A stretch of DNA of 64,000 bases from Thecaphora thlaspeos (Eukaryota > Basidiomycota > Ustilaginomycetes > Urocystidales > Glomosporiaceae). Shown in pieces: positions 1 to 10,540 of this stretch. The stretch is from assembly GCA_900291925.1 (NCBI GenBank), contig UWYS01000005.1:248001-312000 (forward strand), read 5' to 3'. A model generated the notes under the pieces. That model was not told the origin of the DNA. It made no database searches and saw only the letters and a list, made by a program, of their open reading frames with translations. The position numbers and the translations under genes were made by a program. Positions within the stretch are counted from its first letter, which is position 1. Every line of letters starts with the position of its first letter.

Positions 1-1321
1 GGCTGCAAAGACTATGGATGTCTGCAACTTTGTGAGCTTGCCCGGACCGACCCCGAGGGCGATGGCCGGCATTAATTTTTTCCCCATCCTAATCCCTTTG
101 TTTTTTCTTGCTGACGATGGCGACGCCACCTCGTGTGTTGCTCTCTCACCCGCTGCTGCGCTCTGGAACGACAGGGCGATGGCGTCTGCGACATGTCCCA
201 TGGCATGGGCATAAATATGCAGTGAGTCCAGTCTCTTTCGCCCTTCGCTGTGTCTGTCGTTTCGTGATGGCAAGACTGACTGTCGCTGTCGCTGTCGCTT
301 GAATCCATCATGTTCGTCCGCTGCGCAGGCACATGGCCTATGGTATGGACGCTGGCGTCCAGGACATGGGAGCTCAATTCGTCAAGAAGCAACTCTGTGG
401 CGGAGCGTAGTAGACTGGGCTTTCTATCCTCCTCCCCCTCCTCCCCCTCCTCGAGGTCGGCTTGATCCGACCACACCAGCCCTACGCCTTCTTTTCCAGG
501 CCAGGCCCGACCTCATGGGCATATCGCAGCTCTCTTCCACTCTGTTGTCAGTGTACAGTCTCTCAAGCTCGTCTCTGTGTCTATATCTCTCTCCGACGCC
601 CGACATCGTTTTCAGTAGCTCTGGCGCTTGGCCGCCGTCTCTCCAGCCTCGACCACACTGTAACATGCATTGCTTCAAAGTTCGCTCTGTTTGTAGTCGA
701 TACGGTGCTGATCAACAAGTTCGTTGTCACATAGGGACGAAAGGAAAGGTCGAAATGTGCCTGTGCTGTAGCGGGCGGCGGATGGTGGTTGTGCGTGAGG
801 AGCTTGGTGATGCGGTGAGGAGGGCGTCTCGCAGGGCTGCTTGCGATGCGGTTGCTTCCGACGTCAGTGTTCGATGCGGCGACGTGCGGTCGAGACATGG
901 CCGCGGGTCTCCCGATGGTGCGGTTTCGGCCTGTCCGAAGGGGCACGCGCCCACGATGCACCGTGCGCTTGGACCCCGGCCAAACTGGCGAATCCCTGAC
1001 CAAAAAGGTGGAGGCGTTTACGGTGGCCGAGCTTAACGCCGCTCGAGGTCAGTTGACGACATTTCCTTCCCACACAAACCCTGACAGCAGCGTGACCTGA
1101 CCCTCTTTACGCCCAAAGCCTGCCTCTTCTTGCTCCCTGCGACACACACGCACACGACAGCCCTCCCTCGCTCGTTGTACACAAGGATGTCCATATAAGA
1201 CCCGAGAGGGCTGGCTTCCTCGTCCGCCCCCCGTCCAGCAAGATCGACTCTTCCCAAAACGCCCTCCTACCGCCAGCCCACCGCCTCCATCCTCTACCAC
1301 TGCCACTCTACCACCACCGCC
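1..1321. other. Intergenic/upstream region, no supportable gene
   Basis: I see no conserved protein motif on either strand. Several open frames overlap one another without codon bias and look like shadows of GC-rich DNA. The last 200 bases are pyrimidine-rich and would be the promoter and leader of the decayed hydrolase gene that follows. The left edge of the window may cut a gene lying further left. Confidence 0.5.
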
Positions 1322-2522
1322 ATGTCGTCCATTCTTACCGAACATCAGCTTTGAGACGGTGTCGTTCTCCCGCACGTCCTCAACCGAGCTCCAAAGGGGA
1401 TCAAGGTCCATGTGTTGTGCCTGGGATATCTTCAGGTACGTTGCTTCTCTCCCTCGTCCCTCTTTCTCTCGTCGCGTTCCAGCTGTAAGCTGACCCCATT
1501 TGCCCCTCGCTCCCTCCTTATCCCACGCTGGGCAGGCCGACGCCGGCTGCTTCTTCCGCGGCGGCAAAACTTCGACGATGTACAACCCATCAGGTCCGGA
1601 GAAGCCCGAACGTCGCGATCTAGTCATGTACTCAGTCCTGATCGACAGTCCCGGTCCCAACGGTTGCGAAGTGACGCTCTAGGAGACTGGATTGCGCAAG
1701 GACTACCCCGAGGTTTGGGGAGCTCCGCTCAACGACATCTTTGCGCGCACGCGATACGAGCCTTAACACGAGCTCGAGGCGGCCATCGCTAAGGTTGGCT
1801 ACGATATCAAGGATGTGACGCAGGTCATCATTGGACATCTGTAAGCATCGCCGGTCGGAGAAGGGTGACGATAAGGGAGGTTGGTGAGACCGTCTATGCT
1901 TACGCACCAATATCATCTCGATACCGTCCCTCAACAGGCATCTGGACCAGAGCGGTGGCCTCAACGCCTTCCGCAACATGGGCGTTCCCATCTGGTGCCA
2001 TGAATGCGAACTGAAGTCTGCCTTCTTAGTCGCCACCGGAGCCGACAAGAGAGTCTATCTGGCCCACTACCTCAGCCTCGAAGAACTCAACTGGAAGACG
2101 TTCGACGAACGCACCATCGACTTTGCTCAGGGTATACAACTTCACCACCTGCCGGGACACACGGACGGATTGGTCGGACTGCAGATCAACCTGGAGCGGG
2201 ATGGGACCTTGTTCGTTTCCGACCACGCCCATGTCATCGAAGACTACAAGCCTGGCGTCCCGCAGGGCTGGTTGGCGGTGGGTATCTTTCGGTCAGTTGG
2301 CGTTGTTGACTCCGTGCTGACCATGCAGCGGTTTCTGACACCAAGTTGGAGCGTCTCTCCTGCTCTCGCCTTCCTCATTTGCATCGACCGCAGCGCGACC
2401 ACTCGGCTTGGCTCAGCTCAAACCAGTGACTCCAGCGCCTCGAAAAGACGACCGGAGGCCTCATTGTGCCGGGACACGACAGCAACATCGTCGAGCCCCT
2501 GTTCGGCCGGGTCCTCGAGTAG
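1322..2522 (+). pseudogene. Decayed metallo-beta-lactamase-fold hydrolase (AHL-lactonase-like)
   Basis: This is the remnant of a zinc metallohydrolase of the metallo-beta-lactamase superfamily, closest by motif to N-acyl-homoserine-lactonase-like proteins; its substrate is unknown. The frame runs through four exons: 1322-1435, 1536-1840, 1938-2277 and 2394-2522. Intron borders are canonical and every phase agrees, giving about 295 codons, the usual family length. Family landmarks are present in order: the zinc-site block HLHLDQSGG split by intron 2, then HLPGHTDG, SDHAH, PQGWLARDH and a final PGHD. Four in-frame stops break it: TGA at 1352-1354, TAG at 1680-1682, TAA at 1764-1766 and TGA at 2427-2429. 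The zinc motif normally reads HxHxDH, but here the last His is Gln. Conserved splice sites and frame between the stops suggest recent loss. The start ATG is the nearest one in frame. I am confident in the family, and nearly as sure that the gene is broken. Confidence 0.8.
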
Positions 2523-2823
2523 CGCTGTTGCTGTCGCTATTGGTTTCCAGTCCAAATTTCATTCGCCCGCTTCGCACACAACCATGATCGTGTTGTTGCC
2601 TTGCCGAGCGACATGTGCCACAGGCTTCGCGCAGCACAATGTATAAGACTCACGCGTCCACGCACACACAAAGTCACAGGCCGCTCTCAGATGCCGCAAG
2701 AAAACCGTCATACCTCCCTGTGATTACTTCTCGCTGCTCTCTCGTATCTCGCTACATCAACCCACTGTACCGTGCCCTCTCGGATGAAGATGCGAATCAT
2801 GTCTTGGGTCCGCTCGCCGCTCG
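2523..2823. other. Convergent intergenic spacer
   Basis: Short spacer between the 3' ends of the hydrolase pseudogene and the Npr3 gene. I see no gene or repeat in it. Confidence 0.5.
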
Positions 2824-5800
2824 CTAGGGATGCATGAATGTGACGACGACCTCTCTGAACTCTGTCAAAAGGACGCGGATTTCCTTCCTCTTCATGCCTA
2901 CCCTGTACTCAATCTCGTCGATGGTGTGCTTGCCGTTGAGGTAGGGTAGCAGTCTGAAGAGCTTCTTGACGAGCCAGGTGGGCTTGCCCTCGATCATCGT
3001 TGCGATCCACTCGTTCTCTTCACGCGTCGCGCGCGACGGCTCTACGATGAGCGACTCGCTCGTGTCGACGTGGCGCGAATACAATCGTGCAGCGTCACCT
3101 TGTTCGCCGTATTCGTTTGCCAGGTCCAGGTCGGAGAGGTAGGCAGATGACGAGGAATCGTGGCTGGAGGGCCCGGACGAGGAAGAAGAGGAGGAGCTGG
3201 AAGATGCGTGTGCACAGCCGTCGGCTTCGCAGGCTGGTCCGCATTCGTGCACGTGGTCGGGGTCGTTGCTGTTGTCGTCTTCGGACTGGTGAGCGGACGA
3301 GTCAGTGGAGGAGGCTCCGCGTTCGATGTTGGGGTTGTCGCTCTCTTCGCCATCGCGATCGCCGTCGACCTCGATCTCCTCGTCCTGCCCGAAGCCCGTC
3401 ACCCGTAACCTGGCCCGAGACGGAGAGCGCGACATCAGCCGTGCGGCTGTCCGTCCGGCTGAGCCTTGACTCAGTCCGCTGGCGGTGCTGGCGTCGCGCA
3501 CGTGCCATGGCACCCTTCGGCCGCGGGGCGTCGTCGGGCGGATCGGCGAACGGTGGCCGACGGACGAGTTGCTCGGCGTCATCGAGAGCGAGTCGATCCT
3601 GGCGCCGGCGCCTGCGTTGCTCGACGAGCTCGACCCCGTCGTCTCGGCTCGTGGGCGTCGCATGCCAACCGCATTGCTGACGCTGACTGACAGGGCGGTC
3701 GACGGGGATCTGGAGCGTAGCACGGGTCGACGCTCGAACTTGAGCTTCTGAAATGTCGGGCCGGACGAGCCGATTAGAATTGGAGCCGAAGGCTGCGAGC
3801 CGACCGACTGTGTCGCGGCTTGGGGAGGGTGAGGATGGCTGTGGTGAAGATGGTGGTGGTGGTGGTGATGATGATGGTGCTGGCCTTGGTGCCGAGAGGC
3901 GGAGGTGCTCGCCTTGCCTTCCTTGGCCGCAGTCTCCGACCGCTGCTGCAGCATGATGGCGGCGGCGGCCGTTGCGGCCGAGGCGACCGTGTCCGAGTCG
4001 GCAAGCGTGTTTGGACGGGACACGCTCAGCCCCGAGCTCGATGGCACCACGTCTCCGCTCTCGGTCGCGGACTGGACCACCTCATCTGACGTGTGCGAGT
4101 TTTGTCTCGTGTCGGCGGACCGCGAGCGGTCTCGGTCTCGACTCCGACCTCGTTGCTCTTGCTTCGGCTCGCTCCTCTGGCGTTCCCCCATTTTTCTCTG
4201 CCTCTGCAGCTCCCTTTTCCGCTCGTCCTTGAGAGCTTGCCGAGCCTGCTTGGCCCCGAGCCGCGCCTGACGCCGCTGCTTGTGCTCCTGGCGCCGCTTC
4301 GCTTTTTCCACCTGTTCGGCGCGTCGCTCGATGGCGCGGATCTTGACACCCTCAGTGGCGACGAGTCGCAGACGGACATGAAGCTTGACGACGACATCGC
4401 GACGCAACAGCCAGACGAGCACGTCCAGGCAGAGTTGTCTCTGGTGCCTTCCCGGGAGTAGGGCGTTGAGCGGTCGCAATGCCGACGACATCTGCGACAA
4501 AAAGGCCGGCAGCGAGGGGAGGTCCGGGAATGCCACGGCCCACAGCTTCGTCAGAGCGGGTAGTCGCTTAAAGTCGAAGAGCGGCGAGATGTTGTAGACG
4601 TGAGCGGTGCGCGGGACATCAATGACCCTCGCCTGGCGGTAGTAGATGAGGTGGCGCACCATCGGGTAAACGTCATCGTAGAGTTCCCAGTCGAGGACGT
4701 TGGCCACCTCGTCGAAGTTGAGCATCTCCGAAACGCGCGGTCGAAAAAGGGCAGTGAACTTGCGAGTGAGCTGCTCGAAGCCGAGGCTCTCGCTGCCGAC
4801 AAAGTCGGGCTCGCTTGCCGTGTACTCGGATGCCTTAGGCGATCGCTGCGTATAGTTCTGGTCGTCGGGATGGTCGTGTAGCAAGAGCAGGCTCTTCCAC
4901 GGCAAGAGGTAAGGACCGGTCGTCCGTGTCCACTCCTCGAACGTCAGCTCGCTGGGGCCGAGGCTCATGAGGCGATCGTAACCGCCGCCGCCGTCGCCGG
5001 ACTCGTCGCCATCGCCGCCCTCCTTGCCCATCCCGGCAAATCCGCCGCCGCTGAGGAAGATGGGATCGTTGGGATCGAGCTCGGTCTCGATGTCCGGCAC
5101 CTTGAGGATTTTGCTGGGGTCCTGGAGAATCGGGGGCAGCTGGAGGTGGACCTCGACCCGGTCGTTGATCGTCAAAAAGGCGTCCGAGGATGTGCTGATC
5201 GACTTATGCAGGTCCCGCAGGCAGCGCGCCAGCGATGAGATGCCGAGGCACTGGGCGGCATAGGCCGAGTAGGACTGTCCGTCGTCCATGCACCGCTCTC
5301 GAAGGGCGAGCAGAGTCTCGGCTTCCCTCGAGACGTAGTCAGCTCGAACCTGCTCGGCAAAGAGGGATGCCGTCGTCTTGAAGACGATGTGGTCGTAGAA
5401 GAGCTGGAGCCAGGAGCTCAGGTCCATGCCCGCCAGCGCCGCCGAAGGATCGGGCCTGTCCAGGACGAGGACCAGGTGAAACTGCGTCAGAGGCGCCAGA
5501 GATCGAGTCGACGAGGCGTCCGACTGGAGCGCCTTTTGCGCCGAAGGGCTGCGGCTGCTCTCGCCCGGCCTGAGGCGCTCGCCGCTCGGCCCTTCGCCGT
5601 GCGAGCCCCGCCGGAGAGCCGAGCTGCACCTTCCGCGGTGCTGATCCTCGGTGCTCCGACCACCGTCGCCGTCGCCATCGTCGTTGGCCTCGTCGCTCGG
5701 GTCGGCCCACTGTCCTCCCGGGTTGACGCACACGGGGTGGCCAAGGAAGGCGAGGTCGTCGATGACCAGTTCGAACTTCAGATGGGCCAGCTCTGGTCTC

Positions 5801-6501
5801 GGGCTCAGGATGGACGCGAGAAATTCGGTCTCGTAGCCCAGGTAGGTCCTGTAGGCTCGGGCAGCGCGCTCCTCACGCCTCGTCTTCTCCTCGGGAGAGA
5901 GGTTGTTTGAGGTGCCGCCTGCGTCCGATTCGGGCGGCTGCGTCGCGTTGCCGTGTGCGTTGTTGTTGCTGGTACTGTTGCCGCCGCCGTCCTGTAGGCC
6001 GGCGGCCGGCTCGCAGGTGCGCAGACTTTGGAGGGTCTCGTCGAGCTTAGAGAGCTGAGGCTTTCTGGCCTTTGATTTTGAGCGGCTGGCGCCCGCGCTC
6101 GTCTTCGAGCGGGCTATGCTGGTAGCCTCTTGGGTTTCGACGTTGCGGCCGGGCCTGGCTTGATCCTCGTCGCTGACTGAGGCATCGGAGCCGTCGTCGA
6201 TCTCGGACGAGGAAGGTGTATCGCTCTGGCCAAACTCGTCGCTCTTTGTATCGTCCTGGTCGTCATCGTCATCCTCGTCGTGCCTGTCCCAATTTGCCTT
6301 TCGCCTGACGGGATCGAGTTCGTCTGCATCAACCTCATCTTTTGTACGGCGAGATGCCGGACCGTGGTGGTAGTTGTCGGCATAGTATTTGACCTTCGAG
6401 TAGCGCTTGAAGACACGGGGCTTGTTGGGCCAGCGGAAGACGATGTGGGACCCTCTGGAGGAAGAGGTGGCCAGGATTACGGCGAGGAGAGGATCGTTCA
6501 T
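2824..6501 (-). CDS. NPR3: Npr3, GATOR1/SEACIT subunit (TORC1 inhibitor)
   Basis: Nitrogen permease regulator 3 works with Npr2 and Iml1/Depdc5 in the SEACIT/GATOR1 complex. That complex is the GTPase-activating complex that turns off Rag GTPase signalling to TORC1 on the vacuole when amino acids are scarce. The gene is one uninterrupted exon of 1,225 codons starting at ATG 6499-6501. The N-terminus (DPLLAVILATSSSRGSHIVF) is the typical Npr3 opening. A longin-type block spans about residues 220-440, the conserved core (FRPRVSEMLNFDEVANVLDW) follows, and a winged-helix C-terminus (GKPTWLVKKLFRLLPYL) ends the protein. It is longer than yeast NPR3 because of acidic, serine-rich and histidine-rich insertions, including a run of about ten His encoded near 3.85 kb. 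The opposite-strand neighbour across a 565-base gap is EMC3. Family assignment is firm. Confidence 0.95.
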   Translation of the reverse strand: MNDPLLAVILATSSSRGSHIVFRWPNKPRVFKRYSKVKYYADNYHHGPASRRTKDEVDADELDPVRRKANWDRHDEDDDDDQDDTKSDEFGQSDTPSSSEIDDGSDASVSDEDQARPGRNVETQEATSIARSKTSAGASRSKSKARKPQLSKLDETLQSLRTCEPAAGLQDGGGNSTSNNNAHGNATQPPESDAGGTSNNLSPEEKTRREERAARAYRTYLGYETEFLASILSPRPELAHLKFELVIDDLAFLGHPVCVNPGGQWADPSDEANDDGDGDGGRSTEDQHRGRCSSALRRGSHGEGPSGERLRPGESSRSPSAQKALQSDASSTRSLAPLTQFHLVLVLDRPDPSAALAGMDLSSWLQLFYDHIVFKTTASLFAEQVRADYVSREAETLLALRERCMDDGQSYSAYAAQCLGISSLARCLRDLHKSISTSSDAFLTINDRVEVHLQLPPILQDPSKILKVPDIETELDPNDPIFLSGGGFAGMGKEGGDGDESGDGGGGYDRLMSLGPSELTFEEWTRTTGPYLLPWKSLLLLHDHPDDQNYTQRSPKASEYTASEPDFVGSESLGFEQLTRKFTALFRPRVSEMLNFDEVANVLDWELYDDVYPMVRHLIYYRQARVIDVPRTAHVYNISPLFDFKRLPALTKLWAVAFPDLPSLPAFLSQMSSALRPLNALLPGRHQRQLCLDVLVWLLRRDVVVKLHVRLRLVATEGVKIRAIERRAEQVEKAKRRQEHKQRRQARLGAKQARQALKDERKRELQRQRKMGERQRSEPKQEQRGRSRDRDRSRSADTRQNSHTSDEVVQSATESGDVVPSSSGLSVSRPNTLADSDTVASAATAAAAIMLQQRSETAAKEGKASTSASRHQGQHHHHHHHHHHLHHSHPHPPQAATQSVGSQPSAPILIGSSGPTFQKLKFERRPVLRSRSPSTALSVSVSNAVGMRRPRAETTGSSSSSNAGAGARIDSLSMTPSNSSVGHRSPIRPTTPRGRRVPWHVRDASTASGLSQGSAGRTAARLMSRSPSRARLRVTGFGQDEEIEVDGDRDGEESDNPNIERGASSTDSSAHQSEDDNSNDPDHVHECGPACEADGCAHASSSSSSSSSSGPSSHDSSSSAYLSDLDLANEYGEQGDAARLYSRHVDTSESLIVEPSRATREENEWIATMIEGKPTWLVKKLFRLLPYLNGKHTIDEIEYRVGMKRKEIRVLLTEFREVVVTFMHP

Positions 6502-7066
6502 GGCGTTGGAATGCGAGCGCTAGGCTGCTCGGACAGAGCTGTTGCTCTCGGCCTCTCGGGCGACGAAAGAGAGGGAGAGGCGAGGAGAGGGGCGGAGCAA
6601 GGAAGGGCCTCTGTATCACGCCATGTCGACTGGCGGGCTGGAGGGCGGGCTAGAGCGCTGAGACGGATCAGCCGAGACAAGGAGGAAAGGGCCAAGCTTC
6701 ACCCCAAAGATGGGCTGGGTCCGACGTAGGCTCAAGAAAGGGGCAAGAGGGACGGCTGGGTGGATCGGAAGCCTTGCGAAGGGCGGTCGGTCCGTTGGGT
6801 GGAGTGCGTGCGGGCGGTGTCCAAGGGTCGGAAGACGGAGCAGAGAGCCCAACGCCACGCCTTTTCCGCACAGATCAGCGCTGGCGCGAGCACGAAGGCC
6901 AGGCGCTAGCTCGTCCCTCGTCTGTGGTCCAGCCAGAAGGCTTTGACTTGCCTCTCACCGTCACACACCCTCTGCTCGTTCCTCTCCCGTCGGCAGCTTC
7001 CGGAGGCTACTCACTTCGTCGTCGCCGCACTCATCCCTTTCGCCTCCGCCGTCAACGCTGCCTACG
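6502..7066. promoter_or_regulatory. Divergent promoter region of NPR3 and EMC3
   Basis: A 565-base gap between two divergently transcribed start codons, so both promoters must lie here. I see no clear TATA box. The last 100 bases before EMC3 are pyrimidine-rich, as is common in fungal leaders. The region is defined by position only. Confidence 0.45.
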
Positions 7067-8255
7067 ATGACCGTCGAGCAGACCCTCTTTCTCGACAGCG
7101 CGATGCGCGACTGGGTCCTGATTCCCATTACCATCGTCATGATCCTCGTCGGTGTGCTCCGACACAACACCATGTCGCTCCTCAATTCGACACCCTCAAA
7201 AATATCCGCACTGGCACTCCGAGAACAGTGAGCGCAAGTGGCCAGGCAGGCAGACAGGCAGACGAGGCCGGCAGCGTGATTGCTGGTACCAGCCTTTGAC
7301 CCTCTGGACTGACCGTTCTCGCCTTGCGCCCTACCCCATCTTCTCACACGGCCCACGCTATCCAGGCGAATAATGACACGAGCTGCGGCCCTCCGACAGA
7401 ACTACTACAATCTCCCTCCCAGCTCCTACCTCGGCCGCAGGGCGTTTCTCATCGACTCGCTCACCAACGGCTCCTACCTCCAGCCAAAGGAGCAGGATGA
7501 CGACCCGGACGCCGTCAAGAACCCCTTCGAGGGGCCTGGCATGGAGAACATGATGGATGGCATGAAGAAGCAGATGGTCATGATGGTACCTCAGACCGTC
7601 ATTTTGGGTTGGATCAACTTTTTCTTCTCCGGATTTGTCCTCAGTGAGTGCAGCTTGCCGTGCCCGCCTCGCCGCGGGGACCCACGACTCCTTTGCTAAC
7701 CATGGTACGCAACCCCGTCACCGCCACTGCGGCGTGACATCTGCACAGTCAAGCTTCCTTTCCCTCTCACGCTGCGGTTCAAGGTCATGCTCCAGAGGGG
7801 CATCGACACGCCCGACCTCGACGTGACGTGGGTCTCGTCGCTCAGCTGGTACTTCCTCAACCTGTTCGGCCTCAACGGCATCTACCGCCTCATCCTCGGC
7901 CAGCAGAATGGTAAGCCTAAAATACGTACTACGTAGAGCAATCCCCTGCCGTTTTCCAAGGATCTCACCACTGACTACTTTACCCCCAACCTACGCACGC
8001 CCACCACCAACAGCTGCCGAAGGCACGCGCGACATGGCTCTGATGGCCGGCAGCTCGCCGATGGGCGGCATGAACCCAGCCGCGCCCGGCCAGGCGCCCG
8101 ACTATGCCAAGCTCCACCTAGCCGAGCGCGACAACGTCCAGCTGGTCGGAATCGACCTGGTCGACCCCTCTTCCGCAGCGTCGAGGAAGTTGTCGACCGA
8201 GGCACGGTGGATCGGCGACGGGATAGAGGACCGAGTCCTGGCCATGTACGATTGA
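7067..8255 (+). CDS. EMC3: Emc3, ER membrane protein complex subunit 3
   Basis: Emc3 is the Oxa1-superfamily subunit of the ER membrane protein complex and forms the insertase groove that places tail-anchored and multipass proteins in the ER membrane. Four exons fit: 7067-7227, 7366-7643, 7749-7910 and 8014-8255. Introns start GTGAGC, GTGAGT and GTAAGC. The N-terminal transmembrane segment ([15 protein letters not shown]) and the polar stretch before it match the family. Next come a methionine-rich loop ([20 protein letters not shown]), the second helix ([15 protein letters not shown]), then [19 protein letters not shown] and the third helix ([20 protein letters not shown]), all diagnostic. 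The C-terminal tail is hydrophilic and cytosolic. The product is about 280 residues, near family size. Start chosen as the first ATG before the conserved N-terminus. Confidence 0.93.
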
Positions 8256-8861
8256 ATGGCGGAAACTGTAACCATGCGGGCGAGACGGGGTTTTTGGCCG
8301 TGCAAAGATCGGTCAATCTTGTCTTTGTTCAGTAGTTATGATGGACTCTGGACGTCAACGGAATACAAACAAGACCACCCTTGTGTCAGTCGATAGACGA
8401 AGGATGCTCGACAGTAGAAGAACAGACACTTGTCATGCATTTTGCCTCTTGATCGTCAAAGTACCTGTTCCTTCTTGACCGTTGTTGGGCGACAATGTGA
8501 AAGATCGTAACAACGCAGCAACAATCAGGAAATGGCAGAGACCAAGGAACGTCCTTGCCAAGTTCGACGGAAATGTGCGTACAGCGTGAAGAGCACGTTG
8601 GATGGAACGATTCGAGTAGTATGGTCGGAGACGGAATGACGAAGATAGATGGCGAGGTAGAGAAAAGGGTCACACACGACTCGACATTTAAGACGCGACA
8701 AGATGATGATGATACAGAGATGTATACGTTGGTATTCCACGCTGTAACGTGATGAAGGGAAGGGAAAGGATTGCAACGTGCGAAGGTACAATGCGATCAT
8801 GCCTTGGACAGCCTTCATCACGACGGAGTTGGGGCTTAGCCTTCTCAATGACGGGCTCGCC
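8256..8861. other. Convergent intergenic region (EMC3 / mS45 3' ends)
   Basis: About 600 bases holding the two 3' untranslated regions. It is more AT-rich than the flanking genes. I see no gene here. Confidence 0.5.
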
Positions 8862-10540
8862 TTAGGCCTTCTTCGCAACGGGCTTGACGGTCGTCTTCTT
8901 GACGGCCGGCTGGACGCTGGGTTTCCTTACGACCGGCTTGCTAGACGCCTTGCTCGCCAGCTTGGTGGTCTTGACCGGCGACGCCTTCTTGACAGTCGCA
9001 GCAACCGGCTTGACCGACTTGACCTTAGGCGTCGCCGCGGCCGTCACCGTCACCGTCGACTTCTTTATCACTTGGCTCGCCCGCTCCTTCTTTGCCAGAG
9101 CGAGGGCGGCTTTGCTCGCCTTCCTCGCCTTGACCCTCTTGAGGGCCTTCTTGACGTTGCTCGCCACCCTACCGGCACCCTCGTAGCTCGTCGCGGGCAC
9201 ATTGGCGATTGAGATGCTGGGTCGTGACGTCTTGACCTTTGGCGTGGGAACGTTCTGGACCGATCTCGTCCTGCCGATCTTGCCGTTAAGCGTGGCGGGA
9301 CCTCCCGACGGAATGGCGGCAATCATGCTTCGCCTCAGCGCCGTAGACTCGGCAACGGCGGGTGCAATGACTGAAGCCGCGTTGGGCGCGTCCGACTCGG
9401 CAAACTCTTCGTGCTGCGGTCCGCGCTTGCTGTTGTCGCTCGACTGGGCTACGGGTCGCGACTCGGCGTCGCGCTTGTCGCGAGCGCCGAGCAGGCGGTC
9501 CATGTTGGCCTGAAACTCAGTCTGGAGGGCCTTGTTCTGATGAGGTCGGCAGAAGACCGGAAAGGGAGACGGGACGGAGTCGCATCAGTGTTCCAGATCC
9601 GACCGACGGGGAGGAGAAGCAGCGGCGATCGCAGAAACAGCAGCAGCACCCAGCGGGCGTCACCAGAGCCGTGACGACGTATCAGAGAGGTAAAGCGTAA
9701 TAAAATGATTGTAACCATGGTGTAGGTCTTCAAGACTAATCGATAAATTTTATATTCATCATGCGTGGACGAGCGGACCGGCTTCGTCAACGGTGGTGGC
9801 GGCGGCCGAGGATGGCGGTGACTTCTGCTGCTGCTGTTGCTGCTGCTAGATATCGTAGGCAATTTGGCTGGACTCACCTGAGAGGACCATTCGGTCTCGA
9901 GCGCCTTGAGCCGGAGGACGGCCTCCATCCTCTCCTTGCCGATGCTGTACTTTTGCGAGAGCGCCGGGACAGTCCACTGCGAAGGATCCGAGATGTGCAG
10001 CTTCCAGATCTCGTTCTTGACCGAGTGTCTAAGCGGTGGCGGAGGGTTGAAGGCGGGGTTGAGGGGAAAGGGCTGGATAGGTTTCGATTCGGAAGAACGA
10101 TGAAAAGGGCGTTAGTTTGTTGCGGCAGTGCGAACAGACCGCGATGAGAGGTCGAGAGTGTTCGCTCTGACGTCGTGGACACTCACGGTCTCTCCGATCC
10201 AGCTGGGTCCGATCCCGGGCTTGGGCTCCTTGAAGTGTTTTGCCTCGCCCGCCATCCACTCGGGAAAGGGCGGAAGCATCCTTGGCCTTCCTCTGCCGGC
10301 CGACCTTCTCCCTCTGCCGATGGCGTTGATGCTACTGGAAGGGTCGGGGTGCTCTGCGGCGGCGGTGTGCGGAGGCTTGCGTGCGGTCGCCTCTTCGCTG
10401 GTGGGTGCGGCGTAGGACGAGGAGGAGGTGGAAAAGGGAGCAGCGGAGACGATGACGCTCCGGGACGAGGAGGCGACGGGCTGCGTAGAGGCTCGCAGGC
10501 AGCCGAGGCAGGAGAGGGTGCTCCGTGATTTTGAGGCCAT
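8862..10540 (-). CDS. Mitochondrial small ribosomal subunit protein mS45 (Bot1 family)
   Basis: Bot1/mS45 is a fungal component of the mitochondrial small ribosomal subunit needed for respiration. Three exons, read downwards: 10540-10187, 10072-9878 and 9536-8862, with GTGAGT donors and in-phase joins, total 407 residues. The N-terminus is rich in Ser, Arg and Ala and looks like a mitochondrial targeting sequence. Exon 1 ends with the conserved block PFPEWMAGEAKHF. Exon 2 is the signature core: NPAFNPPPPL, then LHISDPSQWTVPALSQKY, then ERMEAVLRLKALETEW. Exon 3 begins NKALQTEFQANMDRLLG and continues into a long tail whose last 90 residues are strongly Lys/Ala/Val-rich and resemble a histone H1 tail. 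The tail is unusual for the family. The in-frame ATG at 10619-10621 is also possible, but 10540 gives a better presequence. Confidence 0.88.

Noticed and set aside
299..1036. 245-codon open frame on the plus strand
   Set aside because: Rich in Pro, Ser and Arg with no motif; it overlaps frames of similar size on the other strand, typical of GC-rich noncoding DNA.
1841..1937. Possibility that introns remove the stops of the hydrolase gene
   Set aside because: Introns with canonical borders are already placed elsewhere; conserved residues lie on both sides of each stop, and no donor/acceptor pair of normal length excises them.
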